Of a stretch of 64,000 bases of DNA, positions 27,312 through 36,242 are shown one piece after another. Position 1 is the first letter of the stretch. The number at the start of each line of letters is the position of its first letter. This stretch comes from Chitinophaga dinghuensis (GTDB lineage: Bacteria > Bacteroidota > Bacteroidia > Chitinophagales > Chitinophagaceae): positions 682,001 to 746,000 of the forward strand of contig NZ_QLMA01000004.1 in NCBI RefSeq assembly GCF_003259435.1, read 5' to 3'. The notes beneath the pieces are model-generated. The model did no database searches and was not told the origin of the DNA. It was given only the letters and a program-made list of their open reading frames with translations. Both the position numbers and the translations under genes were made by a program.

Positions 27312-27745
27312 TGCTGATTGATTTTCGCCTGGTAGGCTACGGAATAAAGTTTCATTTGTTTGAGCATACTCAGCAGACCGTTGGAACGGGTTGGGGAGAG
27401 ATGACTGCTCAATCCGATAGCATCGATAAAAAATATTTCTGCGTCCGCGATTTCTTTCGGCGTATGTCCGGAAAGAACGGAGATCATGAGACTAACGAGT
27501 CCTTTGGTGATCACTGCATCAGAGTCGGCGGTAAATATCAGTTTACCGTCTTTGAGTTCTGTATGCAGCCAAACGCGTGACTGGCAGCCTTTGATCAGAT
27601 TATCGTCTGTTTTGAATTGTTCCGGTATGAGGGGCAGATCTTTTCCCAGCTGGATGATATATTCATATTTATCTTCCCAGTTTCCCATGAAGGAAAAATC
27701 GTCAATTACCTCGTCTTGTTTTTCTTTGATCGTCATAATGCCCAT
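27308..27745 (-). CDS. sufE: SufE sulfur acceptor
   Basis: A 145-aa cytoplasmic protein that accepts persulfide sulfur from SufS and passes it to the SufBCD scaffold. Acceptor Cys54 lies in LIKGCQSRVW, the family motif. I chose ATG at 27745, immediately after the sufS stop; the frame is open into sufS up to 27769, and another ATG lies at 27736. Tight packing shows cotranscription with sufS. Confidence 0.9.
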   Translation of the reverse strand: MGIMTIKEKQDEVIDDFSFMGNWEDKYEYIIQLGKDLPLIPEQFKTDDNLIKGCQSRVWLHTELKDGKLIFTADSDAVITKGLVSLMISVLSGHTPKEIADAEIFFIDAIGLSSHLSPTRSNGLLSMLKQMKLYSVAYQAKINQQ

Positions 27746-27746
27746 T

Positions 27747-28994
27747 TTACAGCAGCATTTTGCTGGCACGTTTCACACCGGCAACCAGTTTATCAATTTC
27801 TTCCATGGTATTATAGAAAGTCAGGGATGCCCTAACGGTACCAGGAATCTGGAAGCGGTCCATGAGCGGTTCGGTGCAATGGTGTCCGGTTCTCACGGCA
27901 ATGCCTTGCTGGTCCAGCAGTTCGCCCATATCGAATGGGTGGATATTATGTACCAGGAAGGAGATAGCGCCGCTTCTGTGGGCAGCATCGCCAATAAAAC
28001 GGAGGCCGTCTATCTGGCGCAGCTGATCCACGGCGTAGGCGGTTAATTCCTCTTCCCATTGCTGGATAGCCGGAATGCCGGTTTGCTGCAGGTATTCAAT
28101 GGCTGCTCCCAATCCGATAGCGCCCGCGATATTCGGGGTACCGGCTTCGAATTTATAGGGTAGCTCATTGTAGATTGTTTTTTCGAAGGTAACGGTTTTG
28201 ATCATATCTCCACCGCCCTGGTAAGGGGGCAGTTTATTGAGCCATTCGGAGGTACCATAGAGTACGCCGATGCCGGTAGGGGCATAGATTTTATGGCCGG
28301 AGAATACGAGGAAATCCGGTTGCAGGGCCTGCACGTCAATAGTCAGGTGCTGAATGGCCTGAGCGGCATCTATCAGTACCGGAATATTTCGTGCATGCGC
28401 CAGCGTGATGATATCTTCCACGGGGTTGATGGTCCCCATGGTATTGGAAACATAAGTAACGGCTACAATTTTAACGGTATCATCGAGCATGGCCTCGTAC
28501 GCATCCATCAGCAGTTCTCCTTTATCGTTGATAGGGATTACTTTCAGGGTAGCGCCGGAATCTTCACAAGCCATTTGCCAGGGAACGATATTGGAATGGT
28601 GTTCCATGGCGGAGATGATTACGCTGTCTCCTTTTTTCAGGAAGCGGCGGCTCATCGCATTGGCAACGAGATTGATACCATCGGTGGTACCTTTGGTGAA
28701 GATGACCTGGTTGGCGTTTGGTGCGTTGATATAGCCAGCAACGGTTTGGCGGGCTTTCTCATAGGCATCGGTGGCCACCTGGCTCAGATGATGTACACCA
28801 CGGTGCACATTGCTATTATATGTTTCGTAGTAACGTTCTATTGTATCTATTACCACTTTTGGCTTTTGCGTGGTTGCGCCATTATCGAGGTATACCAGCG
28901 TTTTGCCGTGCACTTGTTGTTGCAGGATAGGGAAATCTTTCCTGACAGCAGCAACATCCAGTGCGGTGGTTCCTATGTTAGCAATATGTTCCAT
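27747..28994 (-). CDS. sufS: Cysteine desulfurase SufS
   Basis: A 415-aa class V PLP enzyme (group II desulfurase) that converts cysteine to alanine plus enzyme-bound persulfide. The PLP lysine is Lys235 in SGHKIYAPTG and the catalytic cysteine is Cys373 in RTGHHCTEP. Other marks are VYLDNGATTQKP near residue 34 and MEHHSNIVPWQ near 130. It lies between sufD and sufE in the suf operon with 11 and 1 bases of spacing. Confidence 0.95.
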   Translation of the reverse strand: MEHIANIGTTALDVAAVRKDFPILQQQVHGKTLVYLDNGATTQKPKVVIDTIERYYETYNSNVHRGVHHLSQVATDAYEKARQTVAGYINAPNANQVIFTKGTTDGINLVANAMSRRFLKKGDSVIISAMEHHSNIVPWQMACEDSGATLKVIPINDKGELLMDAYEAMLDDTVKIVAVTYVSNTMGTINPVEDIITLAHARNIPVLIDAAQAIQHLTIDVQALQPDFLVFSGHKIYAPTGIGVLYGTSEWLNKLPPYQGGGDMIKTVTFEKTIYNELPYKFEAGTPNIAGAIGLGAAIEYLQQTGIPAIQQWEEELTAYAVDQLRQIDGLRFIGDAAHRSGAISFLVHNIHPFDMGELLDQQGIAVRTGHHCTEPLMDRFQIPGTVRASLTFYNTMEEIDKLVAGVKRASKMLL

Positions 28995-29005
28995 GTTGTA
29001 TCGTC

Positions 29006-30310
29006 TTAATTGTTCATGATAGCCTCGATTTGTCCCTGGATGTAATCCTGCAGGGCAGGTACCGCGATTTCGTCGGTAACATCGTGGGAGAATGCATTTA
29101 CCAGCAGGGCTTTAGCGGCTTCCTGACCGATACCGCGAGCGCGGAGGTAGAACATCGCATCTTCGTCGAACTGGCCAGCGGTAAAGCCGTGGCTGCATTT
29201 CACATCGTCGGCATAGATTTCCAGCTGTGGCTGGGAATTGATATTTGCTTTATCGCCCAGCAGCATATTGTTATTTTGCTGGAACGCATTTGTTTTCTGT
29301 GCATCCTGGTGAACATGTATTCTTCCGGTGAAGACTGCATTGGCAGTGTCCAGGAGTACGCCTTTATAGTGTTCATTGCTGTTGCAGTTAGGCACCAGGT
29401 GATCCATAAAGGTGTGGTTATCTACATGCTGTGAGCCGGTAGCGAGGTACAGGCCTTTCAGGTTTGTTTCTGTGTTGCTGCCTTTCAGGATTACGCTCAG
29501 GTTGTTACGGGTGAGCGGCGTGTTGGGCAGGGTGAAATTGAAATGGTGGTAGCGACTGTCGGCTCCTTGCTGAGCGGCGGTCGTGTTTACCTGGCGGAAG
29601 TTATCAGCGCCCTGTTGCACGTTATAGTGCCAGAGTTCTGCATTTTCCAATACAACCACTTCGGTTACGCTGTTGGCAAAAGCCACGGCTTCCTGTTTAG
29701 GATGCACGGTGCTCTCGATGATAGTAGCCGATGCGCTTTTGTGCAGAATCCACAGGTGACGTGGTTGTACAAAGGCGTGACGGTCGGATGTATACACATG
29801 TACCAGGTGAATCGGTTTGTCTATCACAACATTTGCCTGCAGTTCGATGAACAGACCGTCCGCGAAGAGGGCAGTGTTGAGGTTAGCCATAGATTCGGCG
29901 GACAGGTGTTTCTGTTGGTTGAACCATTTGCCAAAGCCTGGAGCATCTGTGCTGGCGCTCATAGCGCCGATGCGAATACCTTTTCCTTCCGGCAGGGTGG
30001 AAAGGTCGGCTTGCAGATGACCATTTACAAGAACAATACGGTAGCCTTCCAGGCCTGCAATGGCTGCTTCATCAGCAACATTGGCGGTAGTGGTAGCGGG
30101 TGTATTTAAAAACTCATATGGATACTCTTTCAGGAACCGCTGGATATTGGTGAAACGCCATGCTTCCGTTTTCAGGGTAGGGAGACCTGCTGCGGCAAAA
30201 CGTTCCAGTGCTTCGCGGCGTGTATCCTGCAGGCTATCCTGCGGGGCCGACAAGGCATTTACGTCTTCCGTTAAAGCCTGGTAAAAAGGTATCATGATAT
30301 CACTTGTCAT
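29006..30310 (-). CDS. sufD: Fe-S cluster assembly protein SufD
   Basis: A 434-aa partner of SufB in the SufBC2D scaffold. The C-terminal domain has the conserved SufB/SufD pattern: KCSHGFTAGQFDEDAMFYLRARGI and a following ALLVNAF segment, preceded by a right-handed beta-helix-like centre. Start may be ATG 30310 or the in-frame ATG at 30295. The gap to sufC is 53 bases. Confidence 0.92.
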   Translation of the reverse strand: MTSDIMIPFYQALTEDVNALSAPQDSLQDTRREALERFAAAGLPTLKTEAWRFTNIQRFLKEYPYEFLNTPATTTANVADEAAIAGLEGYRIVLVNGHLQADLSTLPEGKGIRIGAMSASTDAPGFGKWFNQQKHLSAESMANLNTALFADGLFIELQANVVIDKPIHLVHVYTSDRHAFVQPRHLWILHKSASATIIESTVHPKQEAVAFANSVTEVVVLENAELWHYNVQQGADNFRQVNTTAAQQGADSRYHHFNFTLPNTPLTRNNLSVILKGSNTETNLKGLYLATGSQHVDNHTFMDHLVPNCNSNEHYKGVLLDTANAVFTGRIHVHQDAQKTNAFQQNNNMLLGDKANINSQPQLEIYADDVKCSHGFTAGQFDEDAMFYLRARGIGQEAAKALLVNAFSHDVTDEIAVPALQDYIQGQIEAIMNN

Positions 30311-30363
30311 AATTGTTGCTAACGCTTTTTAATAAATTACGAAATATGGTTTCCGTAATTTGA

Positions 30364-31128
30364 TTATACTGATTCTTTCTCGTGTTCTGTTTCCTTCAGC
30401 CAGTCGTAACCTTTTTCTTCCAGCTCCAGGGCCAGTTCTTTGGTTCCGGTTTTAATGATACGGCCGTTGTACAGTACGTGTACGAAATCAGGAACGATAT
30501 ATTCGAGCAGGCGCTGGTAGTGGGTAATCACTACGAAGGATTTCTCCTCGTCGCGCAGTTTGTTTACACCGTTGGAAACGATACGGAGCGCATCGATATC
30601 GAGTCCGGAGTCAGTTTCATCCAGGATAGCGAGTGAAGGATTCAGCATTGCCAGCTGAAATATTTCATTGCGTTTCTTTTCACCACCGGAGAAACCTTCG
30701 TTGAGGGAACGGTTCATCAGGTTGGTGTTAAAATCTACCAGCTGTTGTTTTTCCTTGGTCAGTTTCAGGAATTCCTTCGCTTCCATCGGAGGGAGACCTT
30801 TATAATTTCTAACCTCGTTTACTGCAGTTTTCAGGAAGTTGATGTTGGAAACGCCTGGAATTTCTACCGGGTACTGAAAAGCCAGGAATACACCTTCACG
30901 GGCGCGATCTTCAGGAGACATATCCAGCAGATTTTTGCCATTGAACCAAACTTCGCCTTCGGTAACTGTATAGTTATCACGACCCGCCAGCACAGATGCC
31001 AGAGAGCTTTTACCAGAACCGTTTGGTCCCATGATAGCATGCATTTCACCTTTATTGATTTCCAGGTTAATGCCTTTCAGAATTTTTTTCCCTTCTACTT
31101 CTGCGTGCAGATTTTTAATCGTCAGCAT
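30364..31128 (-). CDS. sufC: Fe-S cluster assembly ATPase SufC
   Basis: A 254-aa ABC-type ATPase. Walker A is GPNGSGKSS near residue 35, the signature is FSGGEKKR near 148, and Walker B is LAILDETDSGLD near 168. It powers cluster assembly on SufBD in the cytoplasm. It lies between sufB and sufD. Confidence 0.95.
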   Translation of the reverse strand: MLTIKNLHAEVEGKKILKGINLEINKGEMHAIMGPNGSGKSSLASVLAGRDNYTVTEGEVWFNGKNLLDMSPEDRAREGVFLAFQYPVEIPGVSNINFLKTAVNEVRNYKGLPPMEAKEFLKLTKEKQQLVDFNTNLMNRSLNEGFSGGEKKRNEIFQLAMLNPSLAILDETDSGLDIDALRIVSNGVNKLRDEEKSFVVITHYQRLLEYIVPDFVHVLYNGRIIKTGTKELALELEEKGYDWLKETEHEKESV

Positions 31129-31206
31129 GATTGTTTTATTTCTTTCTGTATGTTTAAATAGTTGTCAGTAATCAGTTACTGGTTAATCTTCGTAACCAAT
31201 TCCCAA

Positions 31207-32652
31207 CTATCCAACGCTTCCTTCCAATGTGATAGATAAAAGTTTCTGAGCTTCTACGGCAAATTCCATAGGGAGCTGGTTCAGTACTTCTTTAACGTAA
31301 CCGTTTACGATCAGCGCTACTGCTTTTTCGGAATCGATACCGCGGGCATTCAGGTAGAAGATTTGATCTTCACCGATTTTAGAGGTAGTTGCCTCGTGTT
31401 CGATCATCGCGGTTTTATTCCTTGACTCGATGTAAGGGAATGTATGAGAACCGCATTGGTTACCGATCAGCAGGGAGTCGCACTGTGTGAAGTTACGGGC
31501 ATTTTCTGCGCGTGGACCAACGGAAACGAGTCCGCGGTAGCTGTTATCGCCATGACCGGCAGAAATACCTTTAGAGATAATACGGCTTCTGGTGCCTTTT
31601 CCGATGTGGTGGATTTTAGTACCGGTATCAGCGATCTGTTTGTTACGAACCACTGCTACGGAATAGAATTCACCTTCGGAATGATCACCCTGGAGGATAA
31701 CGCTTGGATATTTCCAGGTAATTGCAGAACCAGTTTCTACCTGTGTCCAGGAGATTTTACTGCTCTGTCCTTTACATATACCGCGTTTGGTCACGAAGTT
31801 GTAGATACCGCCTTTACCGTCTTTATCGCCAGGGTACCAGTTTTGAACGGTGGAGTATTTTACTTCTGCATGATCCAGGGCAACGATTTCCACTACAGCG
31901 GCGTGCAGTTGGTTTTCATCGCGCATAGGAGCGGTACAGCCTTCCAGGTAGCTTACGTAACTGTTATCGTCTGCGACGATGAGGGTACGTTCAAACTGTC
32001 CTGTATTTTGTGCATTGATACGGAAATAAGTGCTCAGTTCCATTGGGCAACGAACGCCTTTTGGAATGTACACGAATGAACCGTCGGAGAATACTGCACT
32101 GTTGAGCGCAGCAAAAATATTATCAGAATGAGGTACTACGGTACCAAGATATTTCTTAACCAGTTCAGGATATTCCTGCACCGCTTCACCGAAGGAGCAG
32201 AAAATCACGCCCATTTCCTTCAGTTTGCCTTTGAAAGTAGTAGCAACGGAAACGCTGTCAAATACAGCATCTACTGCTACGCCTGTCAGTGCTTTCTGTT
32301 CATTTAAAGGAATACCCAGTTTCTCGAAAGTAGCCAGCAGTTCAGGATCTACTTCATCCAGACTGTTCAGTTGTTTTTTCTTCTTAGGCGCCGCATAGTA
32401 GGAGAGTGCCTGCAGGTCCAGTTCAGGAAGTTCAAAATGCTGCCATTTAGGGAATTTCAGTTTTTTGAAAGCCTGAAAACCCTTCAGTCGCCATTCCAGC
32501 AACCACTCCGGCTCATTTTTTTTCGCCGAAATAAAACGGATGATATCTTCATTCAGCCCAGGAGGTGCTATATCCATTTCAATGTCGGTGGTAAAGCCAA
32601 ACTCATACTCCTTATTGGCTATATCATCTATTATTTCGTTACTATTTATCAT
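31207..32652 (-). CDS. sufB: Fe-S cluster assembly protein SufB
   Basis: A 481-aa scaffold subunit. Recognisable blocks are [23 protein letters not shown] near 147-169, [21 protein letters not shown] near 193-213, [20 protein letters not shown] near 235-254 and the C-terminal [25 protein letters not shown] segment. The conserved cysteines include Cys238 of EGCTA and those of QCDSLL and NQCGSH. Length is typical. It is followed by sufC after 78 bases. Confidence 0.95.
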   Translation of the reverse strand: MINSNEIIDDIANKEYEFGFTTDIEMDIAPPGLNEDIIRFISAKKNEPEWLLEWRLKGFQAFKKLKFPKWQHFELPELDLQALSYYAAPKKKKQLNSLDEVDPELLATFEKLGIPLNEQKALTGVAVDAVFDSVSVATTFKGKLKEMGVIFCSFGEAVQEYPELVKKYLGTVVPHSDNIFAALNSAVFSDGSFVYIPKGVRCPMELSTYFRINAQNTGQFERTLIVADDNSYVSYLEGCTAPMRDENQLHAAVVEIVALDHAEVKYSTVQNWYPGDKDGKGGIYNFVTKRGICKGQSSKISWTQVETGSAITWKYPSVILQGDHSEGEFYSVAVVRNKQIADTGTKIHHIGKGTRSRIISKGISAGHGDNSYRGLVSVGPRAENARNFTQCDSLLIGNQCGSHTFPYIESRNKTAMIEHEATTSKIGEDQIFYLNARGIDSEKAVALIVNGYVKEVLNQLPMEFAVEAQKLLSITLEGSVG

Positions 32653-32703
32653 ACGGTTTTGTGATTTAGAGGTTGTTCGGTTGCAGCCTGGCGGTTGGTT
32701 GGT

Positions 32704-33030
32704 TTATACCGCGAAGCTTTCCCCGCAGCTGCATGTTCTGGTTGCGTTCGGGTTATTGAAGAAAAGACCCTTACCGTTCAGACCATCGGAATAATCCAGT
32801 TCGGTTCCGTATAAGTACAATAAGCTCTTCATTTGTACTACCACTTTAATGCCTCTGTCTTCAAACACCTGGTCCCCTTCTTCCTCTGTATTTTCAAACT
32901 TCATTACATATTCCAGACCGGAACATCCGCCTCCTTTAACACCTACACGAACAAAGGTGCCTGGCGCATGGTGCTCTTTCTCCATTAATGCCTTAATATA
33001 TTCACCTGCTTTCTCTGATACGGTAATCAT
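32704..33030 (-). CDS. sufA: HesB/IscA/SufA-type Fe-S carrier, first gene of the suf operon
   Basis: A 108-aa A-type carrier protein. The three conserved cysteines are in KGGGCSGLEY and RTCSCGESF at the C-terminus. ATG 33030 gives the usual N-terminus (MITVSEKAGEYI); the frame is open 38 codons further upstream but that stretch has no family similarity. It receives or transfers Fe-S clusters. A -7-like box lies upstream on the same strand. Confidence 0.92.
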   Translation of the reverse strand: MITVSEKAGEYIKALMEKEHHAPGTFVRVGVKGGGCSGLEYVMKFENTEEEGDQVFEDRGIKVVVQMKSLLYLYGTELDYSDGLNGKGLFFNNPNATRTCSCGESFAV

Positions 33031-33141
33031 ACTCAGAACTGTTTTAAATAATTGAAGCCGGTTACCCGGCCAAAATATTGTGTTAGAATGCACTGCTACC
33101 GGATTTTCGCAGTGGGCGGGCCAGAATAGTGACAAGGAGCG

Positions 33142-33149
33142 CAAATTTA
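33142..33149 (-). promoter_or_regulatory. Candidate -7 box of the suf operon
   Basis: Read on the minus strand this is TAAATTTG, a match to TAnnTTTG, 112 bases upstream of the sufA ATG in the divergent sufA/regulator gap. No convincing -33 TTTG is seen at 19 bases, so the promoter is only half supported. Confidence 0.4.
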
Positions 33150-33275
33150 CAACCTTTTCACAGAAATTCCAGTCCCATATTGACTTTTAACCCCGCTTTC
33201 CGGGGTTTTGAGGTAAAAAAACATTTTGTTACCTTCCACAAAAATACGAGATTTGATAATAAAACAAGTAAAAAC

Positions 33276-33935
33276 TTGGAAAATCACCCAACTCGAATCA
33301 GAAATGCTGCCGACCGGTTATTGACTATACTCAAGACCAGAGGTCCGCTGCCAGCTTCACAACTGGCGGCTGAGCTGGGTATTACCGGTGAAGGAGCTCG
33401 TCTCCACCTTGTTAAATTGCAGGAAGAAGGACTGGTACAGTCCGAAAGCATCTCCCGTGGCGTAGGTCGTCCGCAACAGATATGGAGCCTGACCGCCCTC
33501 GGCAACGCCCGCTTCCCTGATACCCATACCGAATTAAGTCTCCAACTCATACAAACCATCAAATCCGTTCTCGGCAAGGAAGCGCTCGCTAATGTCGTTT
33601 CTGCCCGCGAACAGAACCAACAGGAAAAATACCATGCCGCCCTCCAGGACATTACCGGCATCGAAAACCGCCTGGAAGCTTTTGCTACCATCAGAAGCGG
33701 GGAAGGATATTTAGCTGAATGGAAAAAAGAAGATGGGGTGTACTACTTCATTGAAAATCACTGTCCTATATGTTGCGCGGCAACAGAGTGCGATAACATT
33801 TGTACCTCTGAAATGAGAACGTTTGTCAGCATAGTAGGAAACGATGTGTCCGTTTCAAGAATGGAACATATCATCAATGGCGCCCGCCGTTGCGTGTATA
33901 AAATTGTTCCTGACGGAGCATCCGTGTCTTCCTAA
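33276..33935 (+). CDS. SufR-like winged-helix regulator with clustered cysteines
   Basis: A 219-aa cytoplasmic regulator. Residues 8-75 form a DeoR/MarR-like winged helix (RIRNAADRLLTILKTRGPLPASQLAAELGITGEGARLHLVKLQEEGLV in blocks), and the C-terminal part has Cys163, Cys166, Cys167, Cys172, Cys176 and Cys206, a pattern like cyanobacterial SufR, which binds an Fe-S cluster and represses suf. It is divergent from sufA, which supports the same role. No in-frame ATG precedes the HTH: TTG 33276 is the most likely start, with GTG 33129 as a longer alternative. Cluster binding is inferred. Confidence 0.8.
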   Translation: MENHPTRIRNAADRLLTILKTRGPLPASQLAAELGITGEGARLHLVKLQEEGLVQSESISRGVGRPQQIWSLTALGNARFPDTHTELSLQLIQTIKSVLGKEALANVVSAREQNQQEKYHAALQDITGIENRLEAFATIRSGEGYLAEWKKEDGVYYFIENHCPICCAATECDNICTSEMRTFVSIVGNDVSVSRMEHIINGARRCVYKIVPDGASVSS

Positions 33936-33946
33936 AATATATTTAC

Positions 33947-34363
33947 TTACTTTAATATTAATACCAAGGTGCCCGATATGATCAGTCCGGCGCCTATCGC
34001 TGTTTTCCAGGTAAGACTCTCATGCAAAAATACGGCTGCCATAATGATGGTCAGCGCCACGCTGAGCTTATCCACAGGGGCTACCTGACTGACCTTGCCC
34101 AACTGGATGGCTTTAAAATAAAAGACCCAGGAAAGTCCGGTAGCTACACCGGACAATACCAGGAATATCAGACTATGGCGGGAAATGCTGCCAGCTCCTT
34201 TATATTCTCCCCGAAACAAGACGATACCCCAGGCCACAAATAAAATGACGATAGTACGTATCGCAGTGGCGAGGTTAGAAGAAATATCCGCCACGCCAAT
34301 CTTCGCGAAGATGGCTGTTAATGCTGCAAAGAAAGCTGATAGCAAGGCATATATCCACCACAT
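33947..34363 (-). CDS. EamA-domain half-size membrane transporter
   Basis: A 138-aa membrane protein with four or five hydrophobic helices covering one EamA domain (AIFAKIGVADIS, a Gly-rich SGVATGLSWVFYFKAIQLG, then a C-terminal helix AAVFLHESLTWKTAIGAGLIISGTLVL). Full DMT transporters have two such domains, so this one would function as a dimer. Substrate unknown. It is followed by two acetyltransferases upstream on the same strand with short gaps. Confidence 0.8.
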   Translation of the reverse strand: MWWIYALLSAFFAALTAIFAKIGVADISSNLATAIRTIVILFVAWGIVLFRGEYKGAGSISRHSLIFLVLSGVATGLSWVFYFKAIQLGKVSQVAPVDKLSVALTIIMAAVFLHESLTWKTAIGAGLIISGTLVLILK

Positions 34364-34373
34364 AGTAAATAGT

Positions 34374-34868
34374 TTAGATCTTGTAACCCAGGATTTTCAG
34401 GCTCCTGCGCGCTCCATCCATCAGAGCAATGTCGGGGAGATGCGCCCATTCCTGAAAGCCTATCTTCTCAAACAATTTAAGACTGGGTATGTTGTGGGCG
34501 AAAATAAATCCTAATAATGTATCAATTTTGAAGTTAGGACTAACGGAAATGGCATAACGAAGAATTTCTCCGCCATATCCTTTGCCTCTCGCAGTTTCAT
34601 CCAGGTAGATGCTGACTTCCACCGTCCCGTTATAGGCAGGGCGGCCATAGAAGGATTGAAAACTCATCCAGCCGATATTTATACCTGCATCCTCAATCAT
34701 CCATAATGGCCTGCGGTCCGCATCATGGGCGTGAAACCAGTTTAGCCTGCTCTCCACAGTTACCGGTTCTGTATCTGCGGTAACCATGCGGCCGGCGATA
34801 GTAGTATTATATATGGCCACGATGCGGTCCAGATCTTCAATTGTTGCGTGTCTGTAAGTCAGTCTCAT
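34374..34868 (-). CDS. GNAT N-acetyltransferase (phosphinothricin acetyltransferase-like)
   Basis: A 164-aa cytoplasmic GNAT enzyme. It begins RHATIEDLDRIVAIYNTTIAG as in the PAT subgroup, and the acetyl-CoA-binding motif is ETARGKGYGGEILRYAI near residue 90. PAT-like enzymes acetylate small amines or amino-acid analogues; the substrate here is not known. It lies 10 bases from the EamA gene and 12 from the other GNAT gene. Confidence 0.82.
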   Translation of the reverse strand: MRLTYRHATIEDLDRIVAIYNTTIAGRMVTADTEPVTVESRLNWFHAHDADRRPLWMIEDAGINIGWMSFQSFYGRPAYNGTVEVSIYLDETARGKGYGGEILRYAISVSPNFKIDTLLGFIFAHNIPSLKLFEKIGFQEWAHLPDIALMDGARRSLKILGYKI

Positions 34869-34880
34869 TTTTTTATTTCA

Positions 34881-35453
34881 TCAATATTTTCCCAAAATGG
34901 TGATTGCATGTTCGGCTTTTAACAGACTGTAAATATCTGCGTCTACAAAACTGCCTTTTTCAAAGAAAGCATCCCGCAGCAATCCTTCCCGCGTGAATCC
35001 GAGTCGCTGTAACAGCTTTGCCGATGCGTTATTTACCGGATCTACAAATGCTTCTATGCGATTGAGTTCCATCTCTCTAAACCCAAATGCTACCAGTGCG
35101 CCCACTGCGGCCGTCATAATACCATGGCCCCAGTATTCGGGCATCAGATCGTATCCGATTTCTGCTTTGTAATGCGCCTTCTTCCAGTTATGAAACCCGC
35201 AGGTGCCAATCAATTCATCTTTTTCTGCAAAAGTGATGGCAACCCTAAAGCCTTGATCCGTCTGCTGTTGCTCCCGGAAATGAGCGATGATTTGCGTAGC
35301 TTCTATGATGTTATTGAAAGAAGCAATGTCCATATATCGTGTTACCTCATCATTGGAAAACAATTTGAACAGTGCTGCAGTATCTGTATCTTTAATAGGA
35401 CGAAGTGTTAGTTCCCCAGCGCTAAATTCCGGTACATGCATGGTAAAGGTCAC
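34881..35453 (-). CDS. RimJ/RimL-type GNAT N-acetyltransferase
   Basis: A 190-aa cytoplasmic enzyme. It opens with the LTLRPIKDTDTAALFKL pattern of the RimJ/L group, with YDLMPEYWGHGIMTAAVGALVAFGF as the CoA-binding region near residues 100-124 and NNASAKLLQRLGF near the C-terminus. Such proteins acetylate protein N-termini or small molecules. It is first in a three-gene run with the second GNAT and the EamA half-transporter. Confidence 0.82.
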   Translation of the reverse strand: MTFTMHVPEFSAGELTLRPIKDTDTAALFKLFSNDEVTRYMDIASFNNIIEATQIIAHFREQQQTDQGFRVAITFAEKDELIGTCGFHNWKKAHYKAEIGYDLMPEYWGHGIMTAAVGALVAFGFREMELNRIEAFVDPVNNASAKLLQRLGFTREGLLRDAFFEKGSFVDADIYSLLKAEHAITILGKY

Positions 35454-35557
35454 ATTTATTGGATGATGTGTAAAGCTAAGGAATTTAATCCCGCTTTAAT
35501 AACCATCTCTGCAACATTACCTAATTTCGTTTTCATACAGATCAATCAGCACAGCTT

Positions 35558-36241
35558 ATGAAGATATTGGTTATTGAAGATGAAACTAAAGTAGGCGCGT
35601 TTATCAAACGTGGCCTGGAAGAACATCAACATCAGGTAGACGTTATACCAGACGGCCCTTCTGGCCAGCATATGGCGATTCAGGAAGATTATGACCTGAT
35701 TCTGCTGGATGTCATGCTGCCTGGTATGAACGGTCTTACCATCTGTAAAAACCTCCGTGGTTCCGGATTACAGACACCCATTCTCATGCTGACCGCCCTC
35801 AATGCCACCACTGACGTAGTGGACGGGCTGAACTCAGGTGCGGATGATTATCTCGCCAAACCATTCCATTTTTCAGAATTACTCGCCCGTATCAACGCCC
35901 TGGGCAGAAGAAAGAACCTGTTCCGCCCGGAAGCTCCTGTACTGGCGTTGGCAGACCTACAGTTGGATACCAATACCAAAACGGCCCATCGGGAAGGCAG
36001 GGAAATTATCCTCACGGCCAAAGAATACGCACTGCTGGAACTCTTCCTTAAAAATGTAGGCAAGGTGCTTTCCCGCGCCCTGATTGCAGAATCTGTATGG
36101 GGACTTGAATTCGACACCGGTACTAATACTATAGACGTATATGTCAATTATCTGCGGAATAAAATTGAAAAAGGATTCAGCGGCGATAAACTGATCCATA
36201 CAGTTGTAGGTATGGGTTATGTCATGAAAATTAAGAGCTGA
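35558..36241 (+). CDS. OmpR-family response regulator controlling the RND efflux genes
   Basis: A 227-aa regulator. The receiver domain has the acidic pair near residue 8, phosphoacceptor Asp51 in LILLDVMLPG and Lys in YLAKPFHF; the C-terminal winged helix has LTAKEYALLELFLKN and NYLRNKIEK as in CusR/CopR. It is separated by one base from the kinase gene and precedes a CusCBA-like pump, so it most likely responds to a metal such as copper, silver, zinc or cobalt. The metal is not identifiable. Confidence 0.9.
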   Translation: MKILVIEDETKVGAFIKRGLEEHQHQVDVIPDGPSGQHMAIQEDYDLILLDVMLPGMNGLTICKNLRGSGLQTPILMLTALNATTDVVDGLNSGADDYLAKPFHFSELLARINALGRRKNLFRPEAPVLALADLQLDTNTKTAHREGREIILTAKEYALLELFLKNVGKVLSRALIAESVWGLEFDTGTNTIDVYVNYLRNKIEKGFSGDKLIHTVVGMGYVMKIKS

Positions 36242-36242
36242 T

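Noticed and set aside
33129..33275. Long N-terminal extension of the SufR-like protein from GTG 33129
   Set aside because: It would cover the divergent promoter region, and the extra residues have no resemblance to the regulator family.
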